DNA of 64,000 nucleotides, taken from assembly GCA_963722965.1 (NCBI GenBank), contig CAVROX010000005.1, positions 62,001-126,000 of the forward strand, written 5' to 3'. The position numbers and the translations under genes are program-made. The stretch comes from DATLSM01 sp963722965 (GTDB taxonomy: Bacteria; Actinomycetota; Thermoleophilia; Solirubrobacterales; 70-9). This document shows, in pieces, positions 34,837 through 44,087 of the stretch; positions within the stretch are counted from its first letter, which is position 1; the number at the start of each line of letters is the position of its first letter. The notes beneath the pieces were generated by a model. The model was not told where the DNA came from. It worked only from the letters and a program-made list of their open reading frames with translations, and searched no databases.

Positions 34837-37320
34837 GCATCGGGGGCCTTTAGCTGCTCCCCCGAACTCGCTGTCTCAGACTCCACTACCAGCGCCACGG
34901 CGCTGACCCGGTCGTCGTCTTTGATGTTCATCACCTTGACGCCCTGCGTCGCGCGGCCCATCTTGGAGATACCGCTGACGGAGGTTCGCTGCACCATCCC
35001 GTTTTGGGAGATGAAGAGCAGCTCCTGGTGGTCGGCGGACGATCAGCGCTCCGGCGAGGCCCCCCTTCTTCTCGGTCAGCTTCGCGGTTAATACGCCTTT
35101 GGTCCCGCGCCCCTTCACCGGATACTCGGCGACCGGGGTCCGCTTACCGTAACCGTTCTCCGTGACAACGAAGAGTTCGGTGTCGTCGCGGGCTATGTCC
35201 ATCGCCAACACCCGGTTTTCCGGGCCGGAAACGTTCATCCCTTTGATCCCACTGGTATCGCGTCCCATCGGCCGCACCAGGCTCTCAGGGAAGCGGGCCG
35301 CGTGCCCGGAATGGGAGACCATGAGGACGTCGTCCCCGCCCGAGGTCAGCCGCACCTGGACCAGCTCGTCGCCGTCGCGGACCTTGATCGCGATGATTCC
35401 GTCGGCGCGGATCGGGGTGTTGTAGGCGAGGAACTCGGTCTTCTTGATCAATCCGTCGGCGGTCGCGAAGACGAGGTACTTGTCCTCCTTGAAATCGCGG
35501 GTCGGGATCACCGCCATCACCGTCTCGCCCTCGCGCAGCGGCAGCAGGTTGCGCAGCGAACTGCCTTTCGAGGTCCGCGACCCCTCCGGCAGCTCGTAGA
35601 CCTTGAGCCGGTAGACCTTGCCGCGGTTGGTGAAAAAGAGCAGGAAGTCATGGGTCGAGCAGATGTGGAGGTGGGCGATGTAGTCGTCCTCTTTGAGGTT
35701 CATCCCCATCACGCCGACCCCGCCACGGTGCTGCTGGCGGTAGGTCGCAAGGGGCAATCGCTTCACGTAGCCCGACGCGGTCAGCGAGATCACCATCTGC
35801 TGGTCGGCGATCATGTCCTCGATCCCAACCTCGCCCTCGAAATGGGCCAGCTCGGTGCGGCGCTGATCACCGTATGACTTGACGATTTCGGCCAGCTCTT
35901 CCTTGACCAAACCCATCACCCGGGCCTCGTCGCCGAGGATCGCCCGCAACTCCCCGATCCGCTCCATCAGGTCGGCGTGCTCGGCGCGCACCTTGTCGGC
36001 CTCAAGCGCGGTGAGGCGCTGCAGGCGCATATCGAGGATCGCTTGCGCCTGCTCGTGGGAGAGCTCGAACTTCTTCATCAGCCCGACGCGGGCGACCTCG
36101 GGGTCGACTCGAGCCGCGAATTAGTTTGATCACGGCGTCGAGGTTGTCGAGCGCGACAGCAAGCCCTCGAGGATGTGGGCGCGAGCCTCCGCCCGCCGCA
36201 GTTCGTACTGGGTGCGGCGGGTGACGACCTCGCGCTGGTGCTCGACGTAGTGGTGGATCATCTCGCGCAGGCTCAGGGTGCGCGGCACGCCGTCGACGAG
36301 GGCGACCATGTTGGCGCCGAAGGTCGACTGCATCGCGGTTTTCTTGTAGAGGTTGTTGAGTACGACCTTGGCCGGCGGGCCTCCCCGCTTCAGCTCGATC
36401 ACCAACCGCATGCCGGAGCGATCGGTCTCGTCACGGAGGTCGGAGATACCCTCGAGTTTCTTGTCGCGGACGAGGTCGGCGATCTTCGTGATCAGACCCC
36501 CTTCGCCTCCCTTCTTCACCATGAAGGGCAGCTCGGTGACGACGATCGCCTCCTTGCCACCCTTGAGCGGCTCGACATGGGCTCGGGCGCGGACCCGGAT
36601 GCTGCCGCGGCCAGAGGCGTAGGCGTCGCGGATCCCCTCCCTGCTCATGATCCCGCCGCCGGGGAAGTCCGGGCCCTTGACGAACTGCATCAGTCCGTCG
36701 AGGTCGATCGAGGGTTCATCGATGTAGGCGGCGACCGCGGCGGCGACCTCGCGCAGGTTGTGCGGCGGGATGTTGGTCGCCATTCCGACCGCGATCCCCG
36801 CCGTCCCGTTGACGAGCAGGTTCGGGAAGCGGGCGGGAAGGACCAGCGGTTCCTGGGCCTTTTCGTCGTAGTTGGGCCCGAAGTCGACCGTGTCGGCGTC
36901 GATGTCGCGCAGCAGCTCGGTGGCCAGCCGCCCCAGCCGCGCCTCGGTGTAGCGCATCGCCGCCGCCGGGTCGTCGTCGATCGAACCGAAGTTGCCCTGG
37001 CCGTCGACCAGCAGGTAGCGCAGCGAGAAGTCCTGCGCCATCCGCACCAGCGTGTCGTAGATCGCCGAGTCGCCGTGCGGGTGGTACTTGCCCATCACCT
37101 CGCCGACGATGAAGGCGCACTTGCGGTAGGGCCGGGTCGGCTGCAGGCCGATGTCGTGCATCGCGTAGAGCACGCGGCGGTGAACCGGCTTGAGGCCGTC
37201 GCGGACGTCGGGCAGCGCCCGGCCGACGATCACGCTCATCGCGTAATCGAGGTAGGAGGAGCGCATCTCCTTCTCGAGCTCGCGCTCCTCGATCCGCCCG
37301 GTCAGCGCTTCCAGCGCCAT
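34830..37320 (-). CDS. gyrA: DNA gyrase subunit A (three indels in this sequence)
   Basis: About 830 residues once three single-base faults are repaired: one missing near 36156 (GLL-VALDNLD), one extra near 36107 (after IRGSS), one extra near 35040 (LIVADHQELLF). Start ATG 37320, with GGAGGG 8 bases upstream. Cuts and rejoins DNA with GyrB to add negative supercoils. Catalytic Tyr124 in AAAMRYTEARLGRLATELL. The quinolone pocket reads HPHGDSAIYDTLVRMAQDF with Ser85 and Asp89 of the sensitive type. The C-terminal beta-pinwheel follows; it ends ETASSGEQLKAPDAS. gyrA is essential, so the indels are most likely sequence errors. Confidence 0.93.
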
Positions 37321-37377
37321 CAGCACGCCCTCCGGCGACGCGCAGGGGGGTGGAGCTCACTCAGCGGGTACCAGGGG

Positions 37378-37410
37378 GCGGGGTCTTGGAACGGCGATCT
37401 GAGACCCCGC
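37378..37410 (-). promoter_or_regulatory. Stable hairpin between gyrB and gyrA
   Basis: In the mRNA sense (minus) GCGGGGTCT pairs perfectly with AGACCCCGC across a 15-base loop. It lies in the 114-base gap between the gyrB stop and gyrA start. No T-run follows, so it may serve as an RNA-processing or stability element instead of a terminator. Confidence 0.4.
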
Positions 37411-37434
37411 GATGCGCCGGCCCGCGGCATTGAC

Positions 37435-39855
37435 TCAGACATCGAGGAATCTGACCTCTTTCGCGTGTGCCTCGATGAAGTTTCGACGCGGCTCGACCTG
37501 GTCGCCCATCAGCATCGAGAAGATCTGGTCGGCGGCGGTCGCGTCCTCGAGCGTGACCCGCGCCAGGGTGCGGCTGGCGGGGTCCATCGTCGTCTCCCGC
37601 AGCTGTTCGGGATTCATCTCGCCAAGCCCCTTGAAGCGGTTCAGAGTCACGCCGCGGCGGGCGAGGTCGAGAACCGCCCCGCGCAGTGCCTGGAAGGAGG
37701 GCGCGGCGGACTGGCGCTCCTCAAAGGAGATCGCAAACGGTGGGCGGCCGACCTGCTTGAGCAGCGCCTCGTGCACCTCGGCGAACTTGCGGTAGTCGTG
37801 ATGTGAAAAGAGCTCGGCCGGGAAGCGGTGGGTCCGGGCCAGGCCGCTCTTGCGTTCTACCGCCTTGACGACGAGCAGCTCCTCGGAGCTCTCCAGCACC
37901 TCGGATTCGAACGGAGCCTCGGCCGGCGCCTTCTCTCCCAACAGCTTGGCGGCCGTGGCCAGGGTCGCCACGCCTTTGTCGAGCAGCGCCGACTCCTCGA
38001 GGAAACGGACCAGCTCATGGCCGAACTCCGCCTGCAGCGAAGAGCTCCAGCCCTCGTACTCTTTTGAGCGGCGCACGTAGGCCTGCCAGCGGGCGGGGGT
38101 CAGCTTGGTCTTCTTGCCGCTCGCGTCGGTCAGCTCGAAATGCTCGAGTTTGTCGCGGAGCAGTAGCTCCTCCAGTTCTGACTCACGCTCAAGGTAGGTC
38201 TCCTGGTTGCCCTGTTTGACCCGGTAGAGCGGTGGCTTGGCGATGTAGACGTAACCGGCATCGATCAACTCCGGCATCTGTCGGTACAGAAAAGTGAGAA
38301 CGAGGGTGCGGATGTGGGCGCCGTCGACGTCTGCGTCGGTCGCCATCACGATCTTGTGGTACCGGGCGTCCTCGAGATTGAACTCGTCGTGGACGCCGGT
38401 ACCGATCGCGGTGATCAGCGCCTGGATCTCGTTGTTGGCGAGGACCTTGTCGATGCGGCTCTTCTCGACGTTGATGATCTTGCCGCGCAGGGGCAAGACG
38501 GCCTGGGTATTGCGATCGCGCGCCTGCTTAGCCGAGCCGCCGGCGGAGTCACCCTCGACGACGAAGATCTCGGCCAGGCTCGGGTCCTTGACCGTGCAGT
38601 CGGCGAGCTTGCCCGGCAGCGTCGAGTTCTCCAGGGCAGACTTGCGACGGGTGAGGTCGCGGGCCTTGCGGGCCGCGTCCCGTGCGCGCGCCGCGTCGAC
38701 AGCCTTGCTGATGATCCGCCGCGCGTCGCCGGGGTTCTCCTCGAGGAACTCGCCCAGCTTGCGGTTGACCGTCTCCTCGACCAGGCCTTTGATCGGCGGA
38801 TTGCCGAGTTTGGTCTTGGTTTGCCCCTCAAACTGGGGATCGTGCAGCTTGACCGAGATCACCGCGGTGAGGCCCTCGCGCACGTCCTCGCCGGCCAGGT
38901 TGTCGTCTTTTTCTTTCAGCAGTCCCTTGCCGCGTGCATAGGCGTTCAGCGTTCGGGTCAGCGCCGCGCGGAAGCCGGAGAGGTGAGTGCCTCCCTCGTG
39001 GGTGTTGATGTTGTTGGCAAAACTGAAGATCGACTCCTGGTAGGAGGAGTTCCACTGCATCGCCAGCTCGACTTCGCCCTCCTCCTCAGCGCCCTCGAAA
39101 AAGATCACCTTGCGGTGCAACTCGTCCTTGTTCTCGTTGAGGTGGCGGACGAAGTCCTCGATGCCACCGTCGTATTGGAACGTGACGCTGTTGGTGGCGC
39201 CCCGCTCGTCGATTAGCTCGATCCTCAGGCCGCGGGTGAGAAATGCCGTCTCCCGCAGCCGCTCGGCCAAGGTCTGGAAGTCAAACTCGATCTCTTCGAA
39301 GATCTCGAGGTCCGGTAGGAAGGTGATCGTGGTGCCGTGCTCTTTCGTCGACTCTCCCTTGGTCAGCTCGGTCAGCGGCTCACCCCGCTCATAGTCCTGT
39401 GACCAGGCGTGTCCGTCGCGGCTGATCTCCAGGTGCAGCCGCTCAGATAGCGCATTGACCACCGAGACGCCGACGCCGTGCAGGCCACCGGAAACCTTGT
39501 ACCCGCCGCCGTCGCCAAACTTCCCGCCGGCATGGAGAACCGTCAGCACGACCTCGGCCGCCGGGCGCTGCTCTTTCTCCATCACCTCCACCGGGATGCC
39601 GCGGCCGTTATCTGCAACCGTGCAGCTGTTGTCGGGGTGTAGGACAACGCGAACGCTGTCGCAATACCCGGCCAGCGCCTCGTCGACGGAGTTGTCCACG
39701 ACCTCATAGACCAGGTGGTGGAGGCCGCGGGGACCGGTTGAGCCAATGTACATGCCGGGGCGTTTGCGGACCGCCTCAAGGCCTTCGAGGACGGTGATGT
39801 CCTTGGCGCCGTAGGAGTCGGCCGGCTCGCCGGCCCTGGTCGTTTTTTTAGGCAA
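37435..39855 (-). CDS. gyrB: DNA gyrase subunit B
   Basis: 806 residues, long for an actinobacterial GyrB (often 640-690), like the proteobacterial size class. GHKL ATPase domain: EVVDNSVDEALAGYCDSVRV, VADNGRGIPVEVM, GGLHGVGVSVVNALSE. Transducer domain with the QTKTKLGNPPIKGLVE motif. Toprim: FVVEGDSAGGSAKQARDRNT, LPLRGKIINVEKSR, MATDADVDGAHIRTLVL. The extra length is a 160-residue insert (about residues 580-740) between the Toprim core and the tail RFKGLGEMNPEQLRETTMDP. Start is TTG at 39855 after GGAAGGA. A terminator-like hairpin stands just upstream, and the IS66 element lies 152 bases away. Confidence 0.96.
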   Translation of the reverse strand: MPKKTTRAGEPADSYGAKDITVLEGLEAVRKRPGMYIGSTGPRGLHHLVYEVVDNSVDEALAGYCDSVRVVLHPDNSCTVADNGRGIPVEVMEKEQRPAAEVVLTVLHAGGKFGDGGGYKVSGGLHGVGVSVVNALSERLHLEISRDGHAWSQDYERGEPLTELTKGESTKEHGTTITFLPDLEIFEEIEFDFQTLAERLRETAFLTRGLRIELIDERGATNSVTFQYDGGIEDFVRHLNENKDELHRKVIFFEGAEEEGEVELAMQWNSSYQESIFSFANNINTHEGGTHLSGFRAALTRTLNAYARGKGLLKEKDDNLAGEDVREGLTAVISVKLHDPQFEGQTKTKLGNPPIKGLVEETVNRKLGEFLEENPGDARRIISKAVDAARARDAARKARDLTRRKSALENSTLPGKLADCTVKDPSLAEIFVVEGDSAGGSAKQARDRNTQAVLPLRGKIINVEKSRIDKVLANNEIQALITAIGTGVHDEFNLEDARYHKIVMATDADVDGAHIRTLVLTFLYRQMPELIDAGYVYIAKPPLYRVKQGNQETYLERESELEELLLRDKLEHFELTDASGKKTKLTPARWQAYVRRSKEYEGWSSSLQAEFGHELVRFLEESALLDKGVATLATAAKLLGEKAPAEAPFESEVLESSEELLVVKAVERKSGLARTHRFPAELFSHHDYRKFAEVHEALLKQVGRPPFAISFEERQSAAPSFQALRGAVLDLARRGVTLNRFKGLGEMNPEQLRETTMDPASRTLARVTLEDATAADQIFSMLMGDQVEPRRNFIEAHAKEVRFLDV

Positions 39856-39880
39856 TTAGTCCTTCCGATCTCAAAGAAAA

Positions 39881-39917
39881 CCCCGACTGCCTGGAGCCCT
39901 GCTCCACACGGTCGGGG
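39881..39917 (-). promoter_or_regulatory. Terminator-like hairpin in the gyrB leader (possible attenuator)
   Basis: Read towards gyrB, CCCCGAC pairs with GTCGGGG; the loop holds a second perfect hairpin, TGGAGC-AGG-GCTCCA, and the structure is followed by TTTTCTTT. That is the shape of an intrinsic terminator, but it ends only about 20 bases before the gyrB start codon, leaving no room for a promoter after it. Read-through would therefore be needed for gyrB expression. Ribosome-binding bases lie outside the hairpin. Confidence 0.6.
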
Positions 39918-39999
39918 CGCAAGTACGAGTTAACATAAGGATACCAGCCCGGGACCGCGGAACGCCCGGCTAAAGAGTAGAAATTCCCTGCAAATCGTG

Positions 40000-40007
40000 G
40001 AAAGATT
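40000..40007. repeat. Target-site duplication, left copy
   Basis: GAAAGATT, identical to the 8 bases at 41560-41567 on the other side of the IS66-type element. Eight-base duplications are normal for this family. Confidence 0.9.
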
Positions 40008-40022
40008 GTAAGCGTTCAGTTG
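40008..40022 (+). repeat. Left terminal inverted repeat of the IS66-type element
   Basis: GTAAGCGTTCAGTTG, the exact reverse complement of 41545-41559. IS66 ends characteristically begin GTAAGCG. Confidence 0.92.
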
Positions 40023-40061
40023 GGTAGGGGGACATAACCATCGCCCGGCGAACTCCTCGGT

Positions 40062-41492
40062 GTGGAGCGAGTCGAGGCCGAGGCGATTTACGACTCCGGT
40101 CGCGAGACTGTGGTCGCCGTCCTTTTGCGGATGGACGAGCAGATCCAGCAGCTGAGCAGGCAGGTGGCCAAGCAGGGTGAGGAGATCGCGGAGCTCAAGC
40201 GGCTCCTTAACCGCAACTCGCGCAACTCCTCTACCCCGCCGAGCCAGGACCCGCCGGGTGCACCCAATCGAAAGCGCCCCGATCCCTCCGGGCGCTCCCA
40301 AGGGGCCCAGCAAGGGCACCGGGGCAAGGGGAGAAAGCTGCTGCCGGCCGAGGCGGTAGATCGGGTCATCGACCACTGGCCGCAGAGCTGCGGCTGCGGG
40401 CGCTCCTTCGCCGAGGCAGATGAGGAGCTCGGCCGCCCCGCCCGCCACCAGGTCACCGAGCTACCCGAGATCGCGGTGGCGGTGACCGAGCACCGCCTGC
40501 ACCGCCGCCGCTGCCCGGACTGCGGCAAGGCGACCCGCGCCGAGCTGCCGGCTGACGTTCCCGTCGGCGCCTTCGGGCCTCGCCTGGAAGCCGCCGTGGC
40601 GACGCTCGCGGTCCGCAACCGCGTCTCGCGCCGCGACACGGTCGAGCTGGCGGGTGAGCTGTTTGGCGCCGGGCTCGCGAGCGGCACGGTCGACGCGATC
40701 CTCGCCCGAGCGGGTGAGGCGCTTGCTGGGCCCTATGAGGATTTGCTGGCGCGCATCCGCAAAGCCCCGGCGCTGAACGTCGATGAGACAGGCTGGAAGC
40801 TGCGGGGCAAGAAGCGCACCCTGTGGGGCGCCGTTACTTCGCGCGCCGCCGTCTTTCGCATCGCCCCCGACCGCCACGAGCACGAGGTGGCGAGGCTTCT
40901 GGGTGGGGAGTTCGCCGGAATCGTCGGCTCCGATCGCTGGTGGGCCTACCGCGGCTTTGACCCGGAGCGCCGCCAAGCCTGCTGGTTGCACCTGATCCGC
41001 GATCTGACCGCGCACTCCGAAGGGCTCGCCGCCCAGAAGTGCTTCGGGGAGGCGGGGCTCAATATCGCCCGCCGCCTATTCGCAGCTTGGGAGGACTTCC
41101 ACGAGCACGGTGACCGCCGCCGCCTGAAGCGCGAGACGGCGCCGCTCAAGCGGGAGTTCAAAGCGTTGCTCAAGCGCGGCTCCAAAGGCCGGCGCAACAA
41201 GCTCACCTGGGGCTTCTCCAAGAACCTACTGAAGATCTGGCCAGCGCTTTGGACCTTTGTCGAGGTCGAGGGGGTGGAGCCGACCAACAACCGAGCCGAG
41301 CGTGCCCTGCGCGGCCCGGTCATCTACCGCAAGCTCTCGCTCGGCAGCCAGTCCGAGCGGGGGGAGACCACCATCCAGCGGCTGCTCTCTGCCTCGGTCA
41401 CCTGTCGCCTGCAGGGTCGTTCTCTCTTTGCATACCTGGCCGGGGTGCTCGACGCCCGGGTTCGTGGGGATCCAGCTCCGCTGCTGGCCTGA
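40062..41492 (+). CDS. IS66 family transposase
   Basis: 476 residues. Order: N-terminal leucine-rich coiled coil (about 20-52), Ser/Pro/Arg-rich linker, a zinc-binding block with Cys110/Cys112 and Cys151/Cys154 (RRRCPDCGK), then the DDE catalytic core. The acidic triad fits Asp241 (ALNVDETGWKLRGK), Asp291 (VGSDRWWAYRGF) and Glu413 (EPTNNRAERALRGPV), all family-typical. Ends LFAYLAGVLDARVRGDPAP. Start taken as GTG 40062; an ATG further in would lose the coiled coil. No frameshift or stop, so it may be active. Confidence 0.95.
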   Translation: MERVEAEAIYDSGRETVVAVLLRMDEQIQQLSRQVAKQGEEIAELKRLLNRNSRNSSTPPSQDPPGAPNRKRPDPSGRSQGAQQGHRGKGRKLLPAEAVDRVIDHWPQSCGCGRSFAEADEELGRPARHQVTELPEIAVAVTEHRLHRRRCPDCGKATRAELPADVPVGAFGPRLEAAVATLAVRNRVSRRDTVELAGELFGAGLASGTVDAILARAGEALAGPYEDLLARIRKAPALNVDETGWKLRGKKRTLWGAVTSRAAVFRIAPDRHEHEVARLLGGEFAGIVGSDRWWAYRGFDPERRQACWLHLIRDLTAHSEGLAAQKCFGEAGLNIARRLFAAWEDFHEHGDRRRLKRETAPLKREFKALLKRGSKGRRNKLTWGFSKNLLKIWPALWTFVEVEGVEPTNNRAERALRGPVIYRKLSLGSQSERGETTIQRLLSASVTCRLQGRSLFAYLAGVLDARVRGDPAPLLA

Positions 41493-41544
41493 TCCACGGT
41501 TCCCTTGCCGCCCATCGTCGCCGACCGTGCCTACCTCGAGGAGG

Positions 41545-41559
41545 CAACTGAACGCTTAC
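41545..41559 (-). repeat. Right terminal inverted repeat of the IS66-type element
   Basis: CAACTGAACGCTTAC on the + strand, perfectly complementary to the left end. Confidence 0.92.
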
Positions 41560-41567
41560 GAAAGATT
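41560..41567. repeat. Target-site duplication, right copy
   Basis: GAAAGATT, matching 40000-40007. It ends 4 bases short of the dciA stop codon, so no gene was broken. Confidence 0.9.
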
Positions 41568-41570
41568 GGG

Positions 41571-41876
41571 CTAGAACCGGCCGCCGTTTACGCGAAAGCG
41601 CAAGGCCTCCGGCGCCGTGGGTCCGAGCTCGGCGCGCAGACGTCTCAGCAACTGCTCTCCCATCAGGTCGAGCTCATCCGCCCAGACGGGGTCAGCGCAC
41701 TCGATCGTCACTGTCCGGGCGCGTTCTGAGACCGGTTCTGCTCGCGCCGCAAGCTGTGCGCCGACAACGCCCCGCCAAGCGGCCTGGACCGCCGCCAGCG
41801 GCGTCTGCGGTGCGGCTCGTTCGCGCGCGCGACGCAACCCCTCCGCGGCTGGCCGCGGGGCCGAGCGCCTGCTCAC
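41571..41876 (-). CDS. dciA: DciA family protein (DUF721)
   Basis: 101 residues from GTG 41876, whose GTGA overlaps the recF stop. DUF721 core: TPLAAVQAAWRGVVGAQLAA, ERARTVTIECADPVWADELD, EQLLRRLRAELGPTAPEALR. DciA loads or recruits the replicative helicase in bacteria without DnaC/DnaI. In Actinobacteria the gene sits between recF and gyrB, exactly as here apart from the IS66 insertion 4 bases downstream of its stop. The N-terminal KH-like part typical of the family is intact. Confidence 0.85.
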   Translation of the reverse strand: MSRRSAPRPAAEGLRRARERAAPQTPLAAVQAAWRGVVGAQLAARAEPVSERARTVTIECADPVWADELDLMGEQLLRRLRAELGPTAPEALRFRVNGGRF

Positions 41877-42967
41877 GCGGCAACGGCCCGCGGCGGGGCT
41901 ACCCACGGCATCCGCACCACGTTGGTTTTGGCTGGCGCCGGGACCGACTCCGCGTCGGCGGCCGTAATCAGCGTCTGCCCGCCTCCCTCAAGCCGCTTGA
42001 CCAGGCGTTCGCGCTTGCCCGGGTCGAGCTCGCTCATCACGTCGTCAAGGAGCAGTAGGGGCGCCACTCCCCGGGCCGCGAGCAGGGCGTCGCGCTCAGC
42101 AAAGAGGAGCGACAGGAGCGCAGTCCGCTGTTGGCCTTGGGAGCCGTAGCGTCGGAGCGAGCGCCCGGAGGCTGAGATCTTGAGCTCGTCAAGGTGCGGC
42201 CCCCACGAGCTCCGTCCCATACTCAGGTCCTGCTCGCGACGCTGCGTCAGGCCATCGCGGATCTCCGCAGCCGGGCCCCTCGCGCGGGGGGCGTACTCGA
42301 GAGCGGCCGTCCCCTCCAGGCCCAGCTCGGTGGCAATTTCCGCAAACGGGCGTGCCAGCGCCGCAGCCGCCTCGGTTCGCGCGGCGATCAGCGCCGCAGC
42401 CGCCTCGGCAAGCGCTGCATCCCAGACGTCCAGGTCGACGCTTGCGGCCGACCCGGGGGCGATTCGCGCCAGCAAAGCGTTGCGCTGGGCGAGCACCTGG
42501 CCGTAGCGCCTGCGCAGCTCCGCGCGCGATGGCCAGAGCGCTGCGACGAAACCGTCGAGATGGGCGCGCCTCTCTGCTGGAGGTCCCTTGACCAGGGTGA
42601 GTCGGTCGGGGGAGAAGACCGCCACCGGTGGGCGATTGCGGGTGAGGGTGCTCGGAGGGGCAGGGCTGCCGTCGAGAAGGTGACGACGGCCCTCCGTCCG
42701 GCTGACCGAGGCGAGCAGGACGTGATCGATCCCGTCCCCGTCGCGGACGATGATCTCCGTCCGCGCGAGGGAGCCGCCGAAGGGGATGAGATCGCGGCGG
42801 TCGGTCGTGCGGAAGGAGCGGCCAGTCAGGCCGAAGTAAAGCGCCTCGACCAGATTCGTCTTGCCGGCCCCGTTGGGGCCGACCAAGCTGGCGATCCCCG
42901 GGCCCAGCTCGATCCGCACGCAGTCAAGGTTCCGCAGCGACCTCGCTTCAACGGTGGTGACGAGCAT
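41873..42967 (-). CDS. recF: DNA replication and repair protein RecF
   Basis: 364 residues, normal size. SMC/ABC-type ATPase that helps RecOR load RecA at gaps. Walker A is SLVGPNGAGKTNLVEALYFG, signature block is GSQGQQRTALLSLLFAERDA, Walker B is APLLLLDDVMSELDPGKRER. Ala/Arg-rich coiled-coil arms lie between. Start ATG 42967, 13 bases after the dnaN stop. The genes dnaN, recF and dciA follow each other closely and are probably one transcript. Confidence 0.95.
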   Translation of the reverse strand: MLVTTVEARSLRNLDCVRIELGPGIASLVGPNGAGKTNLVEALYFGLTGRSFRTTDRRDLIPFGGSLARTEIIVRDGDGIDHVLLASVSRTEGRRHLLDGSPAPPSTLTRNRPPVAVFSPDRLTLVKGPPAERRAHLDGFVAALWPSRAELRRRYGQVLAQRNALLARIAPGSAASVDLDVWDAALAEAAAALIAARTEAAAALARPFAEIATELGLEGTAALEYAPRARGPAAEIRDGLTQRREQDLSMGRSSWGPHLDELKISASGRSLRRYGSQGQQRTALLSLLFAERDALLAARGVAPLLLLDDVMSELDPGKRERLVKRLEGGGQTLITAADAESVPAPAKTNVVRMPWVAPPRAVAA

Positions 42968-42980
42968 CCCGCCCGGCCCC

Positions 42981-44087
42981 TCAGACGTTGAGGCGGATAG
43001 GCATCACCAGGTAGCGGAAGTCCTCGCTGCCGACCGGCTGCAGCAGCCCGGGGCGCAGTGGTGAGATCAGCCGCAGCACGATCTCCTCCCCCTCAACACC
43101 CTCGATCCCCTCCTTGAGGAACTCCGGGTTGAACCCGATCTCCAGCGGCTCACCGTCGAAGGCCGCGGGCATGGCCTCCTCCGCGTCGCCGACGTCTGGG
43201 GTCTCCGCAGCAACGGTCAGCTTGCCGGGCTCAAAGGAGAGTCGCAGCGGTGCGTTGCGCTGGGCGAGCTGGCTGACCCGTCTTGTCACCTCGAGGAACT
43301 CCAAGCGAGGCATTCGGACGTCGTGCTCGTAGGACTCTGGGAGGAGCTGTCGAAAGTTGGGGAACTGTCCGTCGATAAGCCTCGTGTTGAGGTTGACTGT
43401 CCCTGCCTTGAAGATTGCCTGGTTGGGAAGCAGGGTCACGGATACGTCATCCACCTCCTCCGCGGTCAGGATCCGACTCAGCTCGCGCAGGGCGCGGGCT
43501 GGAACGTTGGCATCCAGCTCGCCTCCGATCTCACCCTCCAGCTCGGTCCGCTTCACCGCGAGGCGGTAGGAGTCCGTCGCGACCATCGTTATCTCCCTGC
43601 CCGAGGCGGTGACCAAGACGCCGGTCAGGACCGGACGCATGTCATCACGAGAGGCGGCGCGGGAGACCAGCTCGATCGAGGTGGCAAAGGCAGCGGCCGG
43701 GATCGTCAGGGGCTTGCCCTGTGAGTCGGGGAACTTGGGAAAGTCCTCAGCTGGCAGCAGCCGCAGGTGGAAGCTCGACCCCCCACTGCGGATCTCCACA
43801 TCGCGCTCGCCTTCACGGGACTCGATCTCCACGGTCTCCTCGGCGAGGGAGCGGCAGACCTCGGCAAGCAGTCGGCCGGGGAGCAATACGGACCCCTCGC
43901 CGGATATTTCCGCCTGTAGGCCGGTCCGGAGCCCAATCTCCAGATCGGTGGCGGCGAGGTTAGCGCCGTCGGTGGAAGCCGAGATGAGAATTCCAGAAAG
44001 CGCCTGGGTGGCGGCGCGGTTGGACACGGCGCGCGAGACGACGGAGAGTTTCGAGACCAGTTCTTCTCGTTGAGCGCTGAGCTTCAA
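42981..44087 (-). CDS. dnaN: DNA polymerase III beta sliding clamp
   Basis: 368 residues from TTG 44087 (LKLSAQREELVSKLSVVSRA), which matches the usual (M)KLS start; a longer reading from ATG 44141 adds 18 residues with no family support. Three clamp domains: first to about 120, second with FPDSQGKPLTIPAAAFATSI, third ending EDFRYLVMPIRLNV, the typical YLVMPxR terminus. It rings DNA and holds the polymerase. AAGG lies about 10 bases before the TTG. The 135-base gap to dnaA is a likely origin site. Confidence 0.95.
   Translation of the reverse strand: MKLSAQREELVSKLSVVSRAVSNRAATQALSGILISASTDGANLAATDLEIGLRTGLQAEISGEGSVLLPGRLLAEVCRSLAEETVEIESREGERDVEIRSGGSSFHLRLLPAEDFPKFPDSQGKPLTIPAAAFATSIELVSRAASRDDMRPVLTGVLVTASGREITMVATDSYRLAVKRTELEGEIGGELDANVPARALRELSRILTAEEVDDVSVTLLPNQAIFKAGTVNLNTRLIDGQFPNFRQLLPESYEHDVRMPRLEFLEVTRRVSQLAQRNAPLRLSFEPGKLTVAAETPDVGDAEEAMPAAFDGEPLEIGFNPEFLKEGIEGVEGEEIVLRLISPLRPGLLQPVGSEDFRYLVMPIRLNV

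Larger units (their letters stand above)
40008..41559 (+). mobile_element. Complete IS66-family element, single-gene (ISBst12-like) type
   Basis: 1552 bases bounded by perfect 15-base inverted repeats and an exact 8-base target duplication (GAAAGATT). It contains one full-length transposase and no tnpA or tnpB accessory genes, as in the ISBst12 subgroup. It is inserted in the short gap between the dciA stop (41571) and gyrB, transcribed opposite to them. The perfect ends, duplication and intact gene point to a recent insertion. Confidence 0.93.

Noticed and set aside
36175..37806. 543-codon open frame on the + strand
   Set aside because: Lies over gyrA and gyrB in reverse; no motifs, no ribosome-binding site.
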